The notes under the pieces: model-generated | Told to the model about the DNA's origin: nothing | The model's input: only the letters and a program-made list of their open reading frames with translations | Database searches by the model: none | Made by a program: the position numbers and the translations under genes | Assembly: GCA_034401795.1 (NCBI GenBank) | Contig: CM067372.1 | Span: 13,216,940 to 13,280,939 of the forward strand | Source of the DNA: Chaetoderma sp. LZ-2023a | Lineage: Eukaryota; Mollusca; Caudofoveata; Chaetodermatida; Chaetodermatidae | DNA: 64,000 nucleotides | Direction: 5' to 3' | Shown here: in pieces, positions 1 through 10,329 of the stretch | Numbering within the stretch: the first letter of the stretch is position 1 | Layout of the letters: each line of letters begins with the position of its first letter

Positions 1-21
1 CAGATTGGTATTTCACACCAT

Positions 22-336
22 ATGTGGACTAATTCATCAGATGTAAGAGATGTACAAAGAGCTACGATTAAAGCAAAGATTCTCACTGGATGCTACACTC
101 TACAGAGCACAAGAAACAGATTCACTGGTTGGCGTGAATCAGATAGCTGTTCTATATGTCAAGTTGAACCAGAGGACTTAGCTCACTTTCTCCTTCGGTG
201 CAAAAATGTCTACTCAAGCGCAGTCTGCTATAAGAGATACATGGAAAGCCTTCTCCAATCAACATTTAGTGAACAGCAGCTTCTAACACTGACCCTCGAT
301 TCTCAGAACCTAAATCCACTAACAACCCCTAAATGA
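22..336 (+). pseudogene. 3' end of a LINE ORF2 (zinc-knuckle tail)
   Basis: This is the C-terminal tail of a non-LTR retrotransposon polyprotein. The reading frame has a run beginning KAKILTG and TLQS followed by a CxxC...H....C cluster (CSICQVEPEDLAHFLLRC), the zinc-binding tail found downstream of the reverse transcriptase in I/Nimb/Jockey-type LINEs. Two relatives in this window (about 10340-10698 plus strand and 19803-20135 minus strand) keep the same layout, which supports the call. The window starts inside it, so the 5' part is not seen. No reverse transcriptase is present here. The clade assignment is inference. Confidence 0.6.
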
Positions 337-959
337 AGTACCTACATCATCAGTACATCAATTTCGGAAACGATAGAAGTAATGTCTCGCTGGCTCTGTT
401 ACAGAGCCCATCACCACAGAGCCTGCGAACTTAACTACCTCCACAAAAGACGAAAATAGTCATTGCAGAGTAGTGTGAATAGAGATGTACAAACGAACTT
501 TTATGCTAAGTCTACTAACAGAACTGTACATAGCAAAAGCAAAAACTACTAATTTTGGTGTTGGTGCGGCTAACCAGTTTAGCATTACCCTGATAACCAG
601 GGAGACTACATCATAGTTGAAGTTGATAACTCTATGACACAGACAGGCGCACTTCGCCAACTTTCACTGTAGATGACAGATGCTGGTTCTCCTGGATATC
701 ACACATTTTGTGGAAATATAACCTACCATCCGCACATGAACTTCTAGCAGCAAGAGAAAATTTACATAATGAATCCGAAATTATCATAGTCATCTGCTCT
801 GTTTACTGCGCACTAAAGGATGAATTTGTCATAATATGTATATCTAACATGAATAAGAGAAGTATCATAATATAATATGCATATTTTGTACGAAAATTAA
901 TGTTTCTATTTTCGTGGTAAGGTAAATTTAATGATCACTTCCGGGACAACCATTGCTAA
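337..959. other. No gene seen; probable LINE 3' flank
   Basis: AT-rich sequence without a supportable coding frame. The first part probably continues the 3' region of the preceding LINE fragment. Nothing else is recognisable. Confidence 0.4.
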
Positions 960-982
960 TATAAACAATAATGTTTAATCTA

Positions 983-1088
983 AAATCAATGTATGAGTAG
1001 GCGGCACACAGCAGCTCACACAAATAATTGTATTGATATTAAATTGTCAACAGAGTAGGCGGCACACAGCAGCTCACGCTGTTGACAA
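983..1088 (+). repeat. M1 hairpin motif, two copies
   Basis: Two copies of the conserved M1 loop (core GCGGCACACAGCAGCTCAC) begin with GTAG at 997 and 1055. The second is flanked by a perfect 10-bp inverted repeat, TTGTCAACAG (1044-1053) and CTGTTGACAA (1079-1088), giving a long hairpin with the motif as its loop. The first has only a weak, offset match (AAATCAAT / ATTGATATT). Confidence 0.8.
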
Positions 1089-1233
1089 ATTAGCTAGTGG
1101 ACTCGCATTATTTGTAATATGTATTTATAAATCAAGCTTCTGTAGACCACTACATGTCTCTGCCCAACACTGCATAAGCTATTTCACTATCTAAATGCCT
1201 CAATGCGTGCTGATCATTACAAGCTCGAGCTGA

Positions 1234-2004
1234 AGAGGGATCAGTGGCCACATTAGAAATAATTACATCGACATATCTACCAACATAATTATCAGAGAAA
1301 TTAGCTTCGGCGGTGCTACATTTGATGACCTATACAGAAAAGTGAAAGAAGAAGTAAGTCAAGCAAGACATGACTGTCCTTTCCATAGGACCACCGTTAT
1401 TTTCATAGGCACGATCTGCAGCTTTACAACCAAATTATATCATCATGAGGAATATCAAATTTGTTACAAACGTCAACCAGACAGAGTCCAGAAAATCAAG
1501 CAAACTATAGACGAAGTTTATCACTACACAAAGGAGAGGGAAATCAAGTTTATTATTGGGACAGTCATTCCATCCTGTCTACAGAGAACTCTTCAGTTTA
1601 ACTTGAAAAAAAGGATACTGACGAATAGCCTATTCACTTTAGACGCCCTACAGCAACAACAGACAGATCTTGAGAAGGCTGTGTCTGAAGTAAATGAATA
1701 TATCCTATCTTCCTCAAGATCAAAGGGAGTCGTTAGTATCAATCTACACAAAGAAGTACTAAAGAATACCATTAAGAACTACGGAAGGGGGTTGAAGAGG
1801 AAAAGGTACAATGAACATAACACACAGAGAGATTGTTCACAACTATACGGTGGTGTTCATCTTGATAAGAAACTAAGAAAAATAGTATTTGACAAGATAA
1901 CAAATTCCTTCAAATCTATGATTGAGAAGGAGACTGCCTTCTCAACTGAAAATTCACAGACAGAATCCGAATCAGAAGGAACTTGGAATTTCAAGAGGAC
2001 ATAG
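1234..2004 (+). pseudogene. SGNH/GDSL-esterase-like domain of CR1 ORF1
   Basis: The frame is open from just after a TGA at 1231 and encodes about 256 residues; the first ATG-like start that keeps the domain is unclear. The order of blocks resembles the SGNH hydrolase fold known in CR1 ORF1 proteins: GGATFDDLYRKV near the start, a hydrophobic strand TTVIFIG, IIGTVIPS in the middle, and YGGVHLDKK near the end, where the usual DxxH block V sits. The Asp of that block is Gly here, and the N-terminal GDS nucleophile block is not visible, so the domain looks truncated and inactive. The C-terminus is basic and charged. Similarity was judged by eye, so an unrelated LINE ORF1 remains possible. Confidence 0.5.
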
Positions 2005-2054
2005 CACTAGAGTGGTGAGTACTTTTTACACATTTGCAATATGTAGGACTATTA

Positions 2055-2093
2055 CCCCTATCGTAGGCGACACATAGCAGCTCACGACAGGGC
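2055..2093 (+). repeat. M1 hairpin motif
   Basis: A copy of M1 (2063-2085) with two substitutions in the loop (GCGACACATAGCAGCTCAC), closed by CCCTATC and GACAGGG, which pair at six of seven positions. It lies between the esterase-like frame and the PHD frame of LINE A. Confidence 0.75.
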
Positions 2094-2152
2094 TTAACAA
2101 TTGCACAATTTACTAAATAATCTGTACTGTACAATTAGATGTTTATTTATAA

Positions 2153-2740
2153 GACCTCAGAGTAGGCAGGAAGACACCAAAGGGTGTACTAGACACACCT
2201 CAAGCACCAGCTAATGACCAACAAAATACATCAGCAACAACACTAATCTGTTCAACATGCCCTATAGAACTAGATGATACCAGTAAAGCGATGTACTGTG
2301 ATTTTTGTCAGCAATGGCTATGTCTAACATGTGCACACATACCAGAAGATCTGTACGAGTCGATAAATCAACAAAAAGCCATCCTAGATTGTTTCATGTG
2401 GTTCTGTCCAGGGTGCAAAAAGGCCATGCCCGGAGTAAAAAGCCTATTGATAAAGACAACAGCGATGGAGATCCAGCAAGAAAAAACAGAAAAGGAACTA
2501 GAGGCTGTCAAAAGCGATGTAGAGAAAATTAAGACAAAACTTGGAAGTGATGACCAATCTATCAAGGAAATTGTGAACGAATGTATAACTGACAGCAAAC
2601 AGCAAGAGCTAAGGAAAAACAACCTCATAATCAGGGGCCTGCCTAAATGTGTAGGCGATAGTTCAAATGACAGACAGGAGAGTGAGAAGAAGAGTGCTAT
2701 ATCTCTGTTGCAAGAGGTAATAGGGGAAAAGACAGTGTAG
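2153..2740 (+). pseudogene. CR1-like ORF1 N-terminal part: PHD finger and coiled coil
   Basis: ORF1 nucleic-acid-binding protein of LINE A. The frame is open from 2153 after a TAA. A PHD-type zinc finger starts near 2250 (CSTC, then CDFCQQWLCLTCAH, then FCPGC), followed by a Lys/Glu-rich coiled coil (about residues 100-150 of the open frame) and an RRM-like strand (LRKNNLIIRGLP), as in other CR1/L2 ORF1 proteins. ORF1 proteins of this type coat the LINE RNA and act as chaperones. A frameshift truncates it near 2740; the rest continues in other frames to 3061. Confidence 0.7.
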
Positions 2741-3061
2741 ATGTAGTGCAGAATGTAACCCAGATAACAAGACTAGGTGTAAAACACGAGGCCAAGGCCA
2801 GGCCAATCAGAATCATACTGAATGACCCAGAAATTCGCAGGAAAGTCTTACAAAATGCAAAAAAAACTAAGACACAGCAAATCACCTGGATTTAAGTCTG
2901 TGTTTATTACACCTGATTTAACCAAGATGGAAAGAGAAGCAGACGATGCACTGAGACAGGAAATGAAAAGCAGACGGGAAAATGGAGTGGACGTGGTAAT
3001 AAGGAGAGGCAGAATAATCAACAGACCTGTTGCAACCGACAGACCAAGGGATACTGCCTAA
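2741..3061 (+). pseudogene. CR1-like ORF1 C-terminal part, frameshifted
   Basis: Continuation of ORF1 after at least two frameshifts (near 2740 and 2870). It reads RLGVKHEAKARPIRIIL in one frame, then SVFITPDLTKMEREADDAL followed by a basic RRG-containing end in another. This PIRI/ITPDLT..ER arrangement is the usual C-terminus of CR1 ORF1. LINE C has the matching piece near 15470-15720 and LINE B near 10780-10930. Confidence 0.6.
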
Positions 3062-3168
3062 AAAAACTAATAAGCCAACCGTTAGAAAATTTAAATAGTT
3101 CTGTAAATAAAGTTTGTCTAGATACACATCCGCATGCCACAGATATTACTCCTACCAACTACAATTTT

Positions 3169-3475
3169 GTAGGCAGCATACAGCAGCAAACAGCAGGAAG
3201 CGCAGATACAACTAAGGAAGCGAGACTCCAGGGCACGAATTTGGAAAGCATACAATGCAACAGTACAAAAAAGCAACCACAGCCAATGTATCCAAGACTA
3301 GATGTCGTAGGCGGCACACAGCAGCTCACGACTACAAGCAAAAGTAGCGGGACTGAAATAAGATCTCATGAAGACACAGAACCCAATAGTATGCCAAACA
3401 TAATCACAACCACACACCCACAACCATCACCAGAAATCAGCGCTGTCGTAGGCGGCACACAGCAGCTCACGACAG
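3169..3475 (+). repeat. M1 motifs inside the ORF2 leader, three copies
   Basis: Copies start at 3169 (degenerate, no clear stem), 3307 and 3448. The last is closed by a perfect CTGTC / GACAG stem; the 3307 copy has only GTC / GAC next to the loop. The two good copies are read in frame as VVGGTQQLTT at the N-terminus of the ORF2 frame. Confidence 0.75.
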
Positions 3476-3948
3476 AAGCCTATACTGTAAATAAACAAAC
3501 ACAATTATCACAAGCTAATACACAATATTATGTAAATAATGCAGGTAATGAAACTAATACAGCAGTTCTGGGTGCTAGCCTATTACCAGGTAATGCGGCA
3601 ACAGTAAAAAGAATGGAGCACAAACGGGATTACATACCAATACTTTACACAAACGCAGATACACTCACGAACAAAATGAATGAACTAAAATTGCTAGCAA
3701 GCAACTGCTCACCACAGCCAATGATTATTGCTATTACAGAAGCTACACCAAAGAACGCCAGATACCCAACTGAAGCTGCACTCTTACAAATAAATAATTA
3801 CGAACGGTTTTCCATAAATCTCTCCTCAAAAGCAGAACGAGGAATTGTAATATATGTACATAACGATCTAGATGCAATGCAAGTCGAAGCCGACTCAAGC
3901 TTTTCTGAATCTATATGGATTGATATAGAACTGGCAAAAAAAGGATAA
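3241..3948 (+). pseudogene. LINE A ORF2, endonuclease N-terminal part
   Basis: The frame starts with a low-complexity leader that includes two in-frame M1 motifs, then enters an APE-type endonuclease near 3630 (ILYTNADTLTNKMNEL, IAITEATPKN, RGIVIYVHNDL). In CR1 elements this enzyme nicks target DNA to prime reverse transcription. The frame breaks at an A-rich run at about 3941-3947: a one-base shift restores KLLVGC, and the next codons are cut by the Tc1/mariner insertion. The endonuclease resumes at 5631 as VYRSPNSD. Confidence 0.75.
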
Positions 3949-3973
3949 ACTCTTAGTTGGATGCGTATATATA

Positions 3974-5630
3974 CACCTGTGCAAAAGTTAAGCACCACCC
4001 TATTTTTACGCACATGCGAGGGTATATTTATGTGCTATGAAGAAAGCAATAGCATAAACATTTATGTACACATCCATCTTAGTGCAAGAGGTAATAATGC
4101 AACTAGAGGAATGGTGATTATGATGGTGGGGAAACACTGTATGTTTTTGTTTGAACTTGAAAACGAGGCCTGAATATGGTTACGTTGACACAACTGACAA
4201 CTATTGCCCTACAGTTGACACACGTGGCTAGATTGTCATTAATGGTGTCTGAAAACGAAGTTTAACATCTGTGCACGAGTTTGAGACTGTCATTATTAAT
4301 ACCGGGTATATCCACCTTGTGCCTGGATGACGGCCTGGACACGACGTCTCATGCTGGTCACCAACCGACTGATACGCCATTGTGGTATTCGTTGCCATTC
4401 AAGATGGAGTGCGTCTGTTAATTCCTGTAGGTTCTGCACAGGAGGATCCCTCCTTCTCACCATGTTTCCCAGAATGTCCCAGATATGCTCAATAGGGTTC
4501 ATGTCAGGGCTCCTTGCTGGCCATGGTAGGGTTTCGATGGCATTCTGGCGGAGGTATTCATGCACAGCTCTAGCACGATGTGGTCGGGCGTTGTCATCCA
4601 TGAATATAGGGTGGGTTCCAGGTGCATGATTTACAAAATGAGGGACCACAACTCCATCCAGTATGGAATCTTGATATCTTTGTCCATTTAGTGTTCCAGG
4701 TACAGTCAACAGATCCAGCTTACAATCAAATGAGATGCACCCCCATATCATAACGGAACCTCCACCAAATGGAACTTCTTCCATGATGTTACGTTGGTCG
4801 TACGCCGTGCGTCTGGACATCCATACACGAGTTCGACCATCTGTGGCATGAAGCAGGAACCGACTTTCATCGGACCAGTGTACCCGTCTCCAGGATCTCA
4901 TGTTCCAGTGTCTTCTTTCGTTGCACCACCTCAGACGCTCCTCTTCGTGGTGTGCAGTGAGGAGAGGACGTCTGACAGGTCTCCTAGCTTTCATGCCACC
5001 AGCATACAGTCTCCTTTTGACGGTAGACATTGACACTCTATTGCGCGTTTCCCATTGCTGGCTGAGCACTCTGCTGTTGGTGAATGGAAATCTCCTAACA
5101 AGGCGTACTAGGGCTCGATCATCACGGGCAGTAGTCTTCTTCGGTCTTCCAGATCTAGGCCTGTCCTTCACCTCGTTAGTTTGCCCATGTTTTGCAATCA
5201 AACGACTGATTACAGTATGGTTAATGTTCAGCTGTCTGCCAATCTCTCTGCATGACATACCAGTGGTATGCATGCCTATGATTTGCCATTTCACACGATC
5301 ACTTAACCTTCGTCTTGCCATAGCGGTTCACAATCAAGAGCTAATTCTCTCTGTACAAATAAACCACGGTCATGAACACAAAATTCCTAATCTTGTCGCC
5401 TAAATCTGTATGTAATGTTCTACACCTCAAACTGGACTTTTACATAACTGAACACGTGTGCTGTTTCCCGCCACGCACGGACATCAAGCGGCGTGAAGTC
5501 ATGCATGCATGTGCATTTCGTACTTGGAATTATGTCAGCTAACGCGGGGACAAAAAGTATGGCAGCCTAGTTGTACCGTCATGTTTCTACGTTCTATTGT
5601 TTTTGCTGGTGCTTAACTTTTGCACAGGTG
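3974..5630 (-). mobile_element. Tc1/mariner element, copy 1
   Basis: A 1,657-bp DNA transposon with terminal inverted repeats that begin CACCTGTGCAAAAGTTAAGC and continue to CACCA, bounded by TA on both sides as expected for this superfamily. It encodes one uninterrupted transposase on the minus strand. It sits in the endonuclease of LINE A, so it is younger than that insertion. A second copy in the opposite orientation (41242-42896) has the same ends and almost the same length. Confidence 0.95.
4296..5321 (-). CDS. Tc1/mariner transposase (DD34E), intact frame
   Basis: A 341-residue transposase, full length for the Tc1 family. The N-terminal paired-type helix-turn-helix DNA-binding region (residues about 1-110) includes IGMHTTGMSCREIGRQLN and the GRPKKTT hook. 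The catalytic DDE domain has HWSDESRF (first Asp), FMDDNARPH (second Asp) and NPIEHIWD (Glu). I count 34 residues between the second Asp and the Glu, the Tc1 DD34E signature. The ATG lies about 310 bp inside the transposon end. No stop or frameshift is seen, unlike the second copy. It may still be functional, though expression is unknown. It excises and inserts DNA at TA sites. Confidence 0.93.
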   Translation of the reverse strand: MARRRLSDRVKWQIIGMHTTGMSCREIGRQLNINHTVISRLIAKHGQTNEVKDRPRSGRPKKTTARDDRALVRLVRRFPFTNSRVLSQQWETRNRVSMSTVKRRLYAGGMKARRPVRRPLLTAHHEEERLRWCNERRHWNMRSWRRVHWSDESRFLLHATDGRTRVWMSRRTAYDQRNIMEEVPFGGGSVMIWGCISFDCKLDLLTVPGTLNGQRYQDSILDGVVVPHFVNHAPGTHPIFMDDNARPHRARAVHEYLRQNAIETLPWPARSPDMNPIEHIWDILGNMVRRRDPPVQNLQELTDALHLEWQRIPQWRISRLVTSMRRRVQAVIQAQGGYTRY

Positions 5631-6059
5631 TATAGAAGCCCAAACAGTGATACTGAAAACAACAAAATGCTAAATGATCTCATTGACAAAATATCAAACC
5701 AAAACTACAGCCATCTTTTACTACTTGGCGACTTCAATTGGCCCGAGATAGATTGGAAAAAGCGTGTGACTGTCACTGACAACCTAACAAGTGATGCTAA
5801 CTACCTTATTGAATGCTGTAAAAGAAATTACTTACTTCAACATATAATGGACGACGCAAGAGCACAAGGTGCTGACACGCCAAGCTTGTTAGACTTGGTG
5901 TTCACAAATGAGAATAATATGCTGGAGGAGTATACTATGCTTAGCCCTCTTGGGAAGAGTGCCCATTCGTGCATCCAATTTGATTATAAATGCTATGCGT
6001 CCGTAGACATCATGGGTCGCATAAAACATATTATGACAGACGTGATTATGAAAAAATGA
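5631..6059 (+). pseudogene. LINE A ORF2, endonuclease C-terminal part
   Basis: After the Tc1/mariner the frame resumes with VYRSPNSDTENN, then LLLLGDFNWPEIDW (the GDFN catalytic block), SLLDLVFTNENN and PLGKSAHSCIQFD, where the final catalytic block is normally SDH; here it is SAH, a loss of the Asp. The frame then shifts near 6045. The join to the pre-insertion part is exact in sense, showing the transposon entered an already formed LINE. Confidence 0.75.
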
Positions 6060-6579
6060 AGCAGATGCTGAATATCAACTGGGAAGAAAAGCTGTCAGAA
6101 CTAGATGTGACAACTCAATGGGAGATTTTTATGGACAAAGTAAATACAGCAATCAGTCAATGCATTCCAAGTAAACTCATTCAAAGTAAACCATGCAGGG
6201 AGAACAGAACCCCAATTGACACAACATCACAATGTAAAATTTCAGAAAAGCACCGACTATGGAGGCACCATATGAGGACACGTGACCAAAATGACTATAA
6301 AACTCACTGCAAATCAAGAAACAAAGTAAGAAATTTAACCTGAGCAAAACAGAGACAAATTGAAAAAGATATAGCTAAGCAAATCAAAAGCAACCCCAAA
6401 CAGTTCTGGAACTACGTCAACAGCAAGACAAAAATAAGGGTTGGCATAGCAAATTTAATAGACCCAGAAACTGGTGCTCTTACAGAAACGGACGAGGAAA
6501 GGGCAGATGTTCTGGCAGATTACTTTTCTTCAGTTTTCACAGTAGAGCCAGGGGTGACATTCCGAGAATTCACCCAGCA
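5990..6579 (+). pseudogene. LINE A ORF2, linker between endonuclease and RT
   Basis: The frame runs on with NINWEEKLSELD, then a basic segment. A TGA stop falls near 6341, but the same frame continues (AKQRQIEKDIAKQIKSNPKQFWNYVNSKTK) up to about 6560, typical of the CR1 linker. Another frameshift lies near 6570-6590 before the RT starts. Confidence 0.65.
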
Positions 6580-7749
6580 GTGGTGCAAGACCCATTATCA
6601 TATATTGTGATATCAGAGGAAATGGTGAGGAAGAAATTAGGAAACCTTGACATAACTAAATCTCCGGGACCTGACAATCTGCACCCTAAAGTACTGAAGG
6701 AGCTAAATCTGGTCATTAGTAAGCCACTATCCATCTTATTCAAGACCTCCTTAGTCTCTTGCACCCTGCCAGAAATCTGGAAAGACGCAACCATCTCTGC
6801 AATATTTAAAAAAGGAAGTAGAAAAAGCCCCTCAAATTATCATCCCGTCAGTCTCACAAGTATTGTAAGCAAAGTAATGGAATCCATTGTAAGAGACGAG
6901 ATATACAGACACTTGAAAGTAAACTTAGTTTTCAGCCCCAAGCAATACAGATTCATTAGTGGCCGCTCAACTGGCCTCCAGTTGTTGCAAGTCTTGGACA
7001 CCTGGACAGAGATTATGGACAATGGAGGTGTGGTAGACACAATATATATGGACTTTCAAAAGGCCTTCGACAAAGTCCCATACAGAAGACTAATTGGGAA
7101 AGTAGAAGCTCGTGGCATAAATGGCCAGGTCCTAGGATGGACAGAAGATTTCCTGAGAAACCACAAACAGCAGGTCTGGGTCAATAATGCAACATCAATG
7201 CAGTCAGATGTTACAAGCGGTATTCCCCAAGGTAGTGTGCTAGGTCCCTTACCATTTGTTATCTATATAAATGATCTGCCAAATGTTGTCGATTCAGATG
7301 TGTACATGTTTGCAGACGGCACCAAATTATCACGCCAAATCAAGGACCAGGAGGACTGTGATAAACTGCAAACAGATTTAACAAACCTACATACATGGTC
7401 AGAAGTATGGTTAATGAAATTTCACCCAATGAAATGCAAGTTAATGACATTATCCAGGACAGAATCAGATTCATATGACTACTGGATGAAATCTGAAAGT
7501 GGAGCCAAGACATCCCTTGAACATGTCACAGAGGAAAAAGATATACGAGTCATTATAGATTCGAAATTGACATTTGACAGTCATATTTTTGAAAAGGTTA
7601 ACAAAGCTAATAAAATCATGGGCATCATCCGTAGGACATTTGTTTACCTGGAACAGGAAAATTTCAAGCTACTATATAAGGCACTGGTTCGGCCACACCT
7701 TGAGTACGCTAATGCAGTATGGTTCCCATATGTGAAAAAAACCCATTAA
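6580..7749 (+). pseudogene. LINE A ORF2, reverse transcriptase
   Basis: A 389-codon RT frame with the blocks in order: KSPGPDNLHPKVLKEL, WKDATISAIFKKG, NYHPVSLTSI, IYMDFQKAFDKVPY (motif A), SGIPQGSVLGP (motif B), and YMFADGTKLS at the catalytic loop. CR1 enzymes normally have FADD here; the second Asp is Gly, which would abolish catalysis. The fingers, palm and start of the thumb are all present. The frame ends in a six-A run at about 7736-7741 where a one-base shift carries on into the C-terminal domain. Confidence 0.85.
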
Positions 7750-8203
7750 TGCCATAGAAGGTGTTCAGCGGAGAGCAACCAAGCTAGTACCATCCCTCAA
7801 AGACCTCACATATACTGAAGAATTGAAAACATTGGGCCTACCGACCATGGTATACAGGCGAGCAAGGGGAGATATGATAGAGACATACAAAATGTTAACT
7901 GGAATTTATTACCCAGACGCTACCTCCATATTTCAGATGCAACATGATTCAGTAACCCGTCGTATTCACCTGAAGGTCTACCAAAAGAGGGGAGGACCGA
8001 ACCTTAGGAAGAATTTCTTTTCCTTGAGAGTTTGTTACCTATGGAATAGCCTGCCAGAATCTGTCATTTCAGCACCAACAGTCATATCATTTGAAACACG
8101 ACTAGACAAGCTATGGCAATGTCAAGAAGCGGTCTATGACTGTACACAAAAACTGACCAGAACATATGGCACAGGGGTTGATGTGACTGAAGAGGAAGGC
8201 TGA
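7750..8203 (+). pseudogene. LINE A ORF2, C-terminal domain
   Basis: Continues the RT after the frameshift: NAIEGVQRRATKLVP, LKTLGLPTMVYRRARGDMIETYKML, then SLRVCYLWNSLPESVISA. This is the conserved tail of CR1 ORF2. It ends at a TGA (8201-8203). The 3' UTR with an M1 motif follows. Confidence 0.75.
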
Positions 8204-8239
8204 GAGAATTAATGTACATATATAGACAATTGTCATGAT

Positions 8240-8304
8240 TGTATGAAATCGTCACAGGCATAAGCGGCACACAGCAGCTCACGCCCATGATACATATTCA
8301 TACA
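8240..8304 (+). repeat. M1 hairpin in the LINE A 3' UTR
   Basis: The M1 loop (8260-8282, starting ATAAGCGG) is closed in layers: GGC/GCC next to the loop, GTCA/TGAT with one wobble, and an outer perfect 8-bp stem TGTATGAA (8240-8247) with TTCATACA (8297-8304). It lies about 60 bp after the ORF2 stop, where LINEs keep RT recognition hairpins. Confidence 0.75.
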
Positions 8305-8450
8305 GCAGACTAATATATATAGAAGTTATACAACCATTGTGAAAGATCCCATATATGTATGTACTATAGACTATAGGTATATAGCTTGTATATATTAAAT
8401 GCTACTGAATATATCTATAGCCAGCTTCATATAAATACAAAAACAGAAGA

Positions 8451-8769
8451 GGGCATTATTCTAAAACTTTAAAAGTCAGACGTAACCGGAAATTTTGGAT
8501 CAACAAGTTTATTAGTGCATAAGAGCTGAGCATAGAGGTTTTACAAACCTGCGCTCAGAAACTTTACTTAAATTACCTAGATTTTGGTCTAAAAGCCTAC
8601 AATGTCAAGCAAAAGAGCTCAGTTCGCTGCGTTATCTGTCTGGGGGCCAATTTGACCTGTCATCAATATCCCCAGTCTGATCAACTGTGGCGATGTCTAC
8701 TCATAACTTAACTTATCATATACTACCCTTATAGGCAAAATGCCTGTAGATAGATGGCGACTACATTAT
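8451..8769. other. Junction between LINE A and minus-strand LINE E
   Basis: No gene. Probably the end of the LINE A 3' UTR and the 3' UTR of the LINE that runs the other way. The exact join is not visible. Confidence 0.4.
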
Positions 8770-8782
8770 GCTTATTACTTAG

Positions 8783-10310
8783 TTAATTTGTTTTAGGAAA
8801 AGAAATGATAATGATTGTGTACTGGCTCTTGCGTACACAAAAAAAGTCTGACCAAAATGAATCTAGTTTATTTTTGAAGATATTTAGGCTTATGGCACTA
8901 ACTACTTCATTTGGTAAGCTATTCCAACTATTCGCAATTCGGTTTGCCAAAAGGTTCTGCCTAATTAGATCGTTACTTCGGCTCTTAGTGAGTTTAAAAT
9001 TATGTCCCCCAGTGATGCTTTGTTTGTCTATCTCAAAGAATGAGCACTGAACACGATAAAGGCCATGACTGTATTTGTAAGTTTGAATCATATCCCCACG
9101 TGATCGACGGTAGTAGAGAGAAGGTAGATTCAGATATTTTAATCAGTCTAAATAAGTATAATTTCTTATTAAGGTATCATTTTAGTTGCTCTTCGCTGCA
9201 CATTTTCTAGTGTTAGACTGTCTTTTTAACATGGGAGTCCATGGACCGTTCCCATATTCAAGTATAGGTCTAACTAGCGAAGTTGAAGAATCTAAATGGG
9301 TGACTAAATGGGTATCAGTCCGAAAATCTTATTAGCTTTTGATACTTGGATTTGACAATGGATGCTAAATTTTAGTTGGTTGTCTACATTTAGACCTAAA
9401 TCCTTTATGACAGTTGTTTCTACCAGCTTAATATTTGTATCAAGAGAGTTCATGAAGTATGAATGTTTAATATTAGCTGTACCTAGATGCATAGCACAGC
9501 ATTTGTCAGCATTGAATTTGATTTGCCAGATAGAAGACCATTTCGTTACGCTATTTAAGTCATCTTGTAGTTCTATTGCATCGTTTGATGATTTAATTTC
9601 TTTGTAGATTTTTGTATCATCAGCAAACATGTTAATTGTAGAGCACTTAATTACATCAGGAGGGTCGTTTATGTAACAGATGAAAAGGAGTGGGCCTAGT
9701 ACACTACCTTGGGGCACACCGCTAATGACAGGAGTTTGAACTGATTTGCTTCCATTCACGACAACTCGTCGGGCTCTGTTAGTAAGAAAATCCTCAATCC
9801 ATTTTAGTAGGTTACCATGGATACCATATTTTTCTAGTTTAAGAAGAAGTCGTACAGAGTCAAATGCCTTAGCAGTCTAGATATAGAGCATCGATAGAGC
9901 TGCTGTGATCGATTGCATTTGACCATATATCTAAGACTTCAGTTAGCTGTGTGATGCAAGAATACCCTTTAATAAATCTGTGTTGACTTGGTACAATTAG
10001 GGTTTTTTGTTCAAGATGGCTTACAATATAGTCATTTATAATGGACTCAATGAGTTTACAGATTATGGATGTAAGGCTTATATGGCGTTAGTTATTAACC
10101 AAATGTGTGTTTCCCTTTTTGAAAAGTGGAGATGCATGACCTAATTTCCAGATTTTAGGTAGCTTACCCTCTCTCAATGAACTAGAGAAAAGATTTAATA
10201 ATGGGCAGACAATTTCAAGTTTGAGTTCCTCTAAAACACGGGGATAGATGCCATCAGGAGCTGCAGACTTGTTAGTTTTTAGATTATCGATTTTTTAAAT
10301 TATCATGTCA
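8783..10310 (-). pseudogene. LINE E: CR1-like RT and C-terminal domain
   Basis: A minus-strand CR1-like ORF2 remnant. From its 5' side (10310) it reads NKSAAPDG, then PLFKKG and YNxYHISLTSI-like blocks, a damaged motif A (DALYLDC), then in an open frame of 151 codons (9304-9759) SGVPQGSVLGPLLF, NMFADDTKIYKEI (catalytic loop intact), and WQIKFNADKC. The C-terminal piece (8783-9091) has MIQTYKY and NRIANSWNSLPNEVVSA. Several frameshifts and stops lie between. No ORF1 or endonuclease is seen, so it is 5'-truncated, as is common for LINEs. Confidence 0.75.
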
Positions 10311-10329
10311 CTAGTGACCTCGATATGAT

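Larger units (their letters stand above)
960..8450 (+). mobile_element. CR1-like LINE A, dead, split by a Tc1/mariner
   Basis: A nearly complete but degenerate CR1-clade LINE. In order it shows an SGNH-esterase-like segment, a PHD-finger and coiled-coil ORF1, an apurinic-type endonuclease, a linker, a reverse transcriptase and a C-terminal domain, then a 3' UTR. A Tc1/mariner sits inside the endonuclease. PHD and esterase domains are known from CR1-like ORF1 proteins. The element has several frameshifts and stops and an altered catalytic loop, so it cannot be active. Copies of the M1 hairpin motif lie at its 5' end, between ORFs, inside ORF2 and in the 3' UTR. Both outer boundaries are approximate because no target-site duplication was identified. 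Confidence 0.75.

Noticed and set aside
997-1019. M1 as a hammerhead, HDV-like or twister ribozyme
   Set aside because: The conserved cores of these ribozymes as I know them are not present in the loop or flanks.
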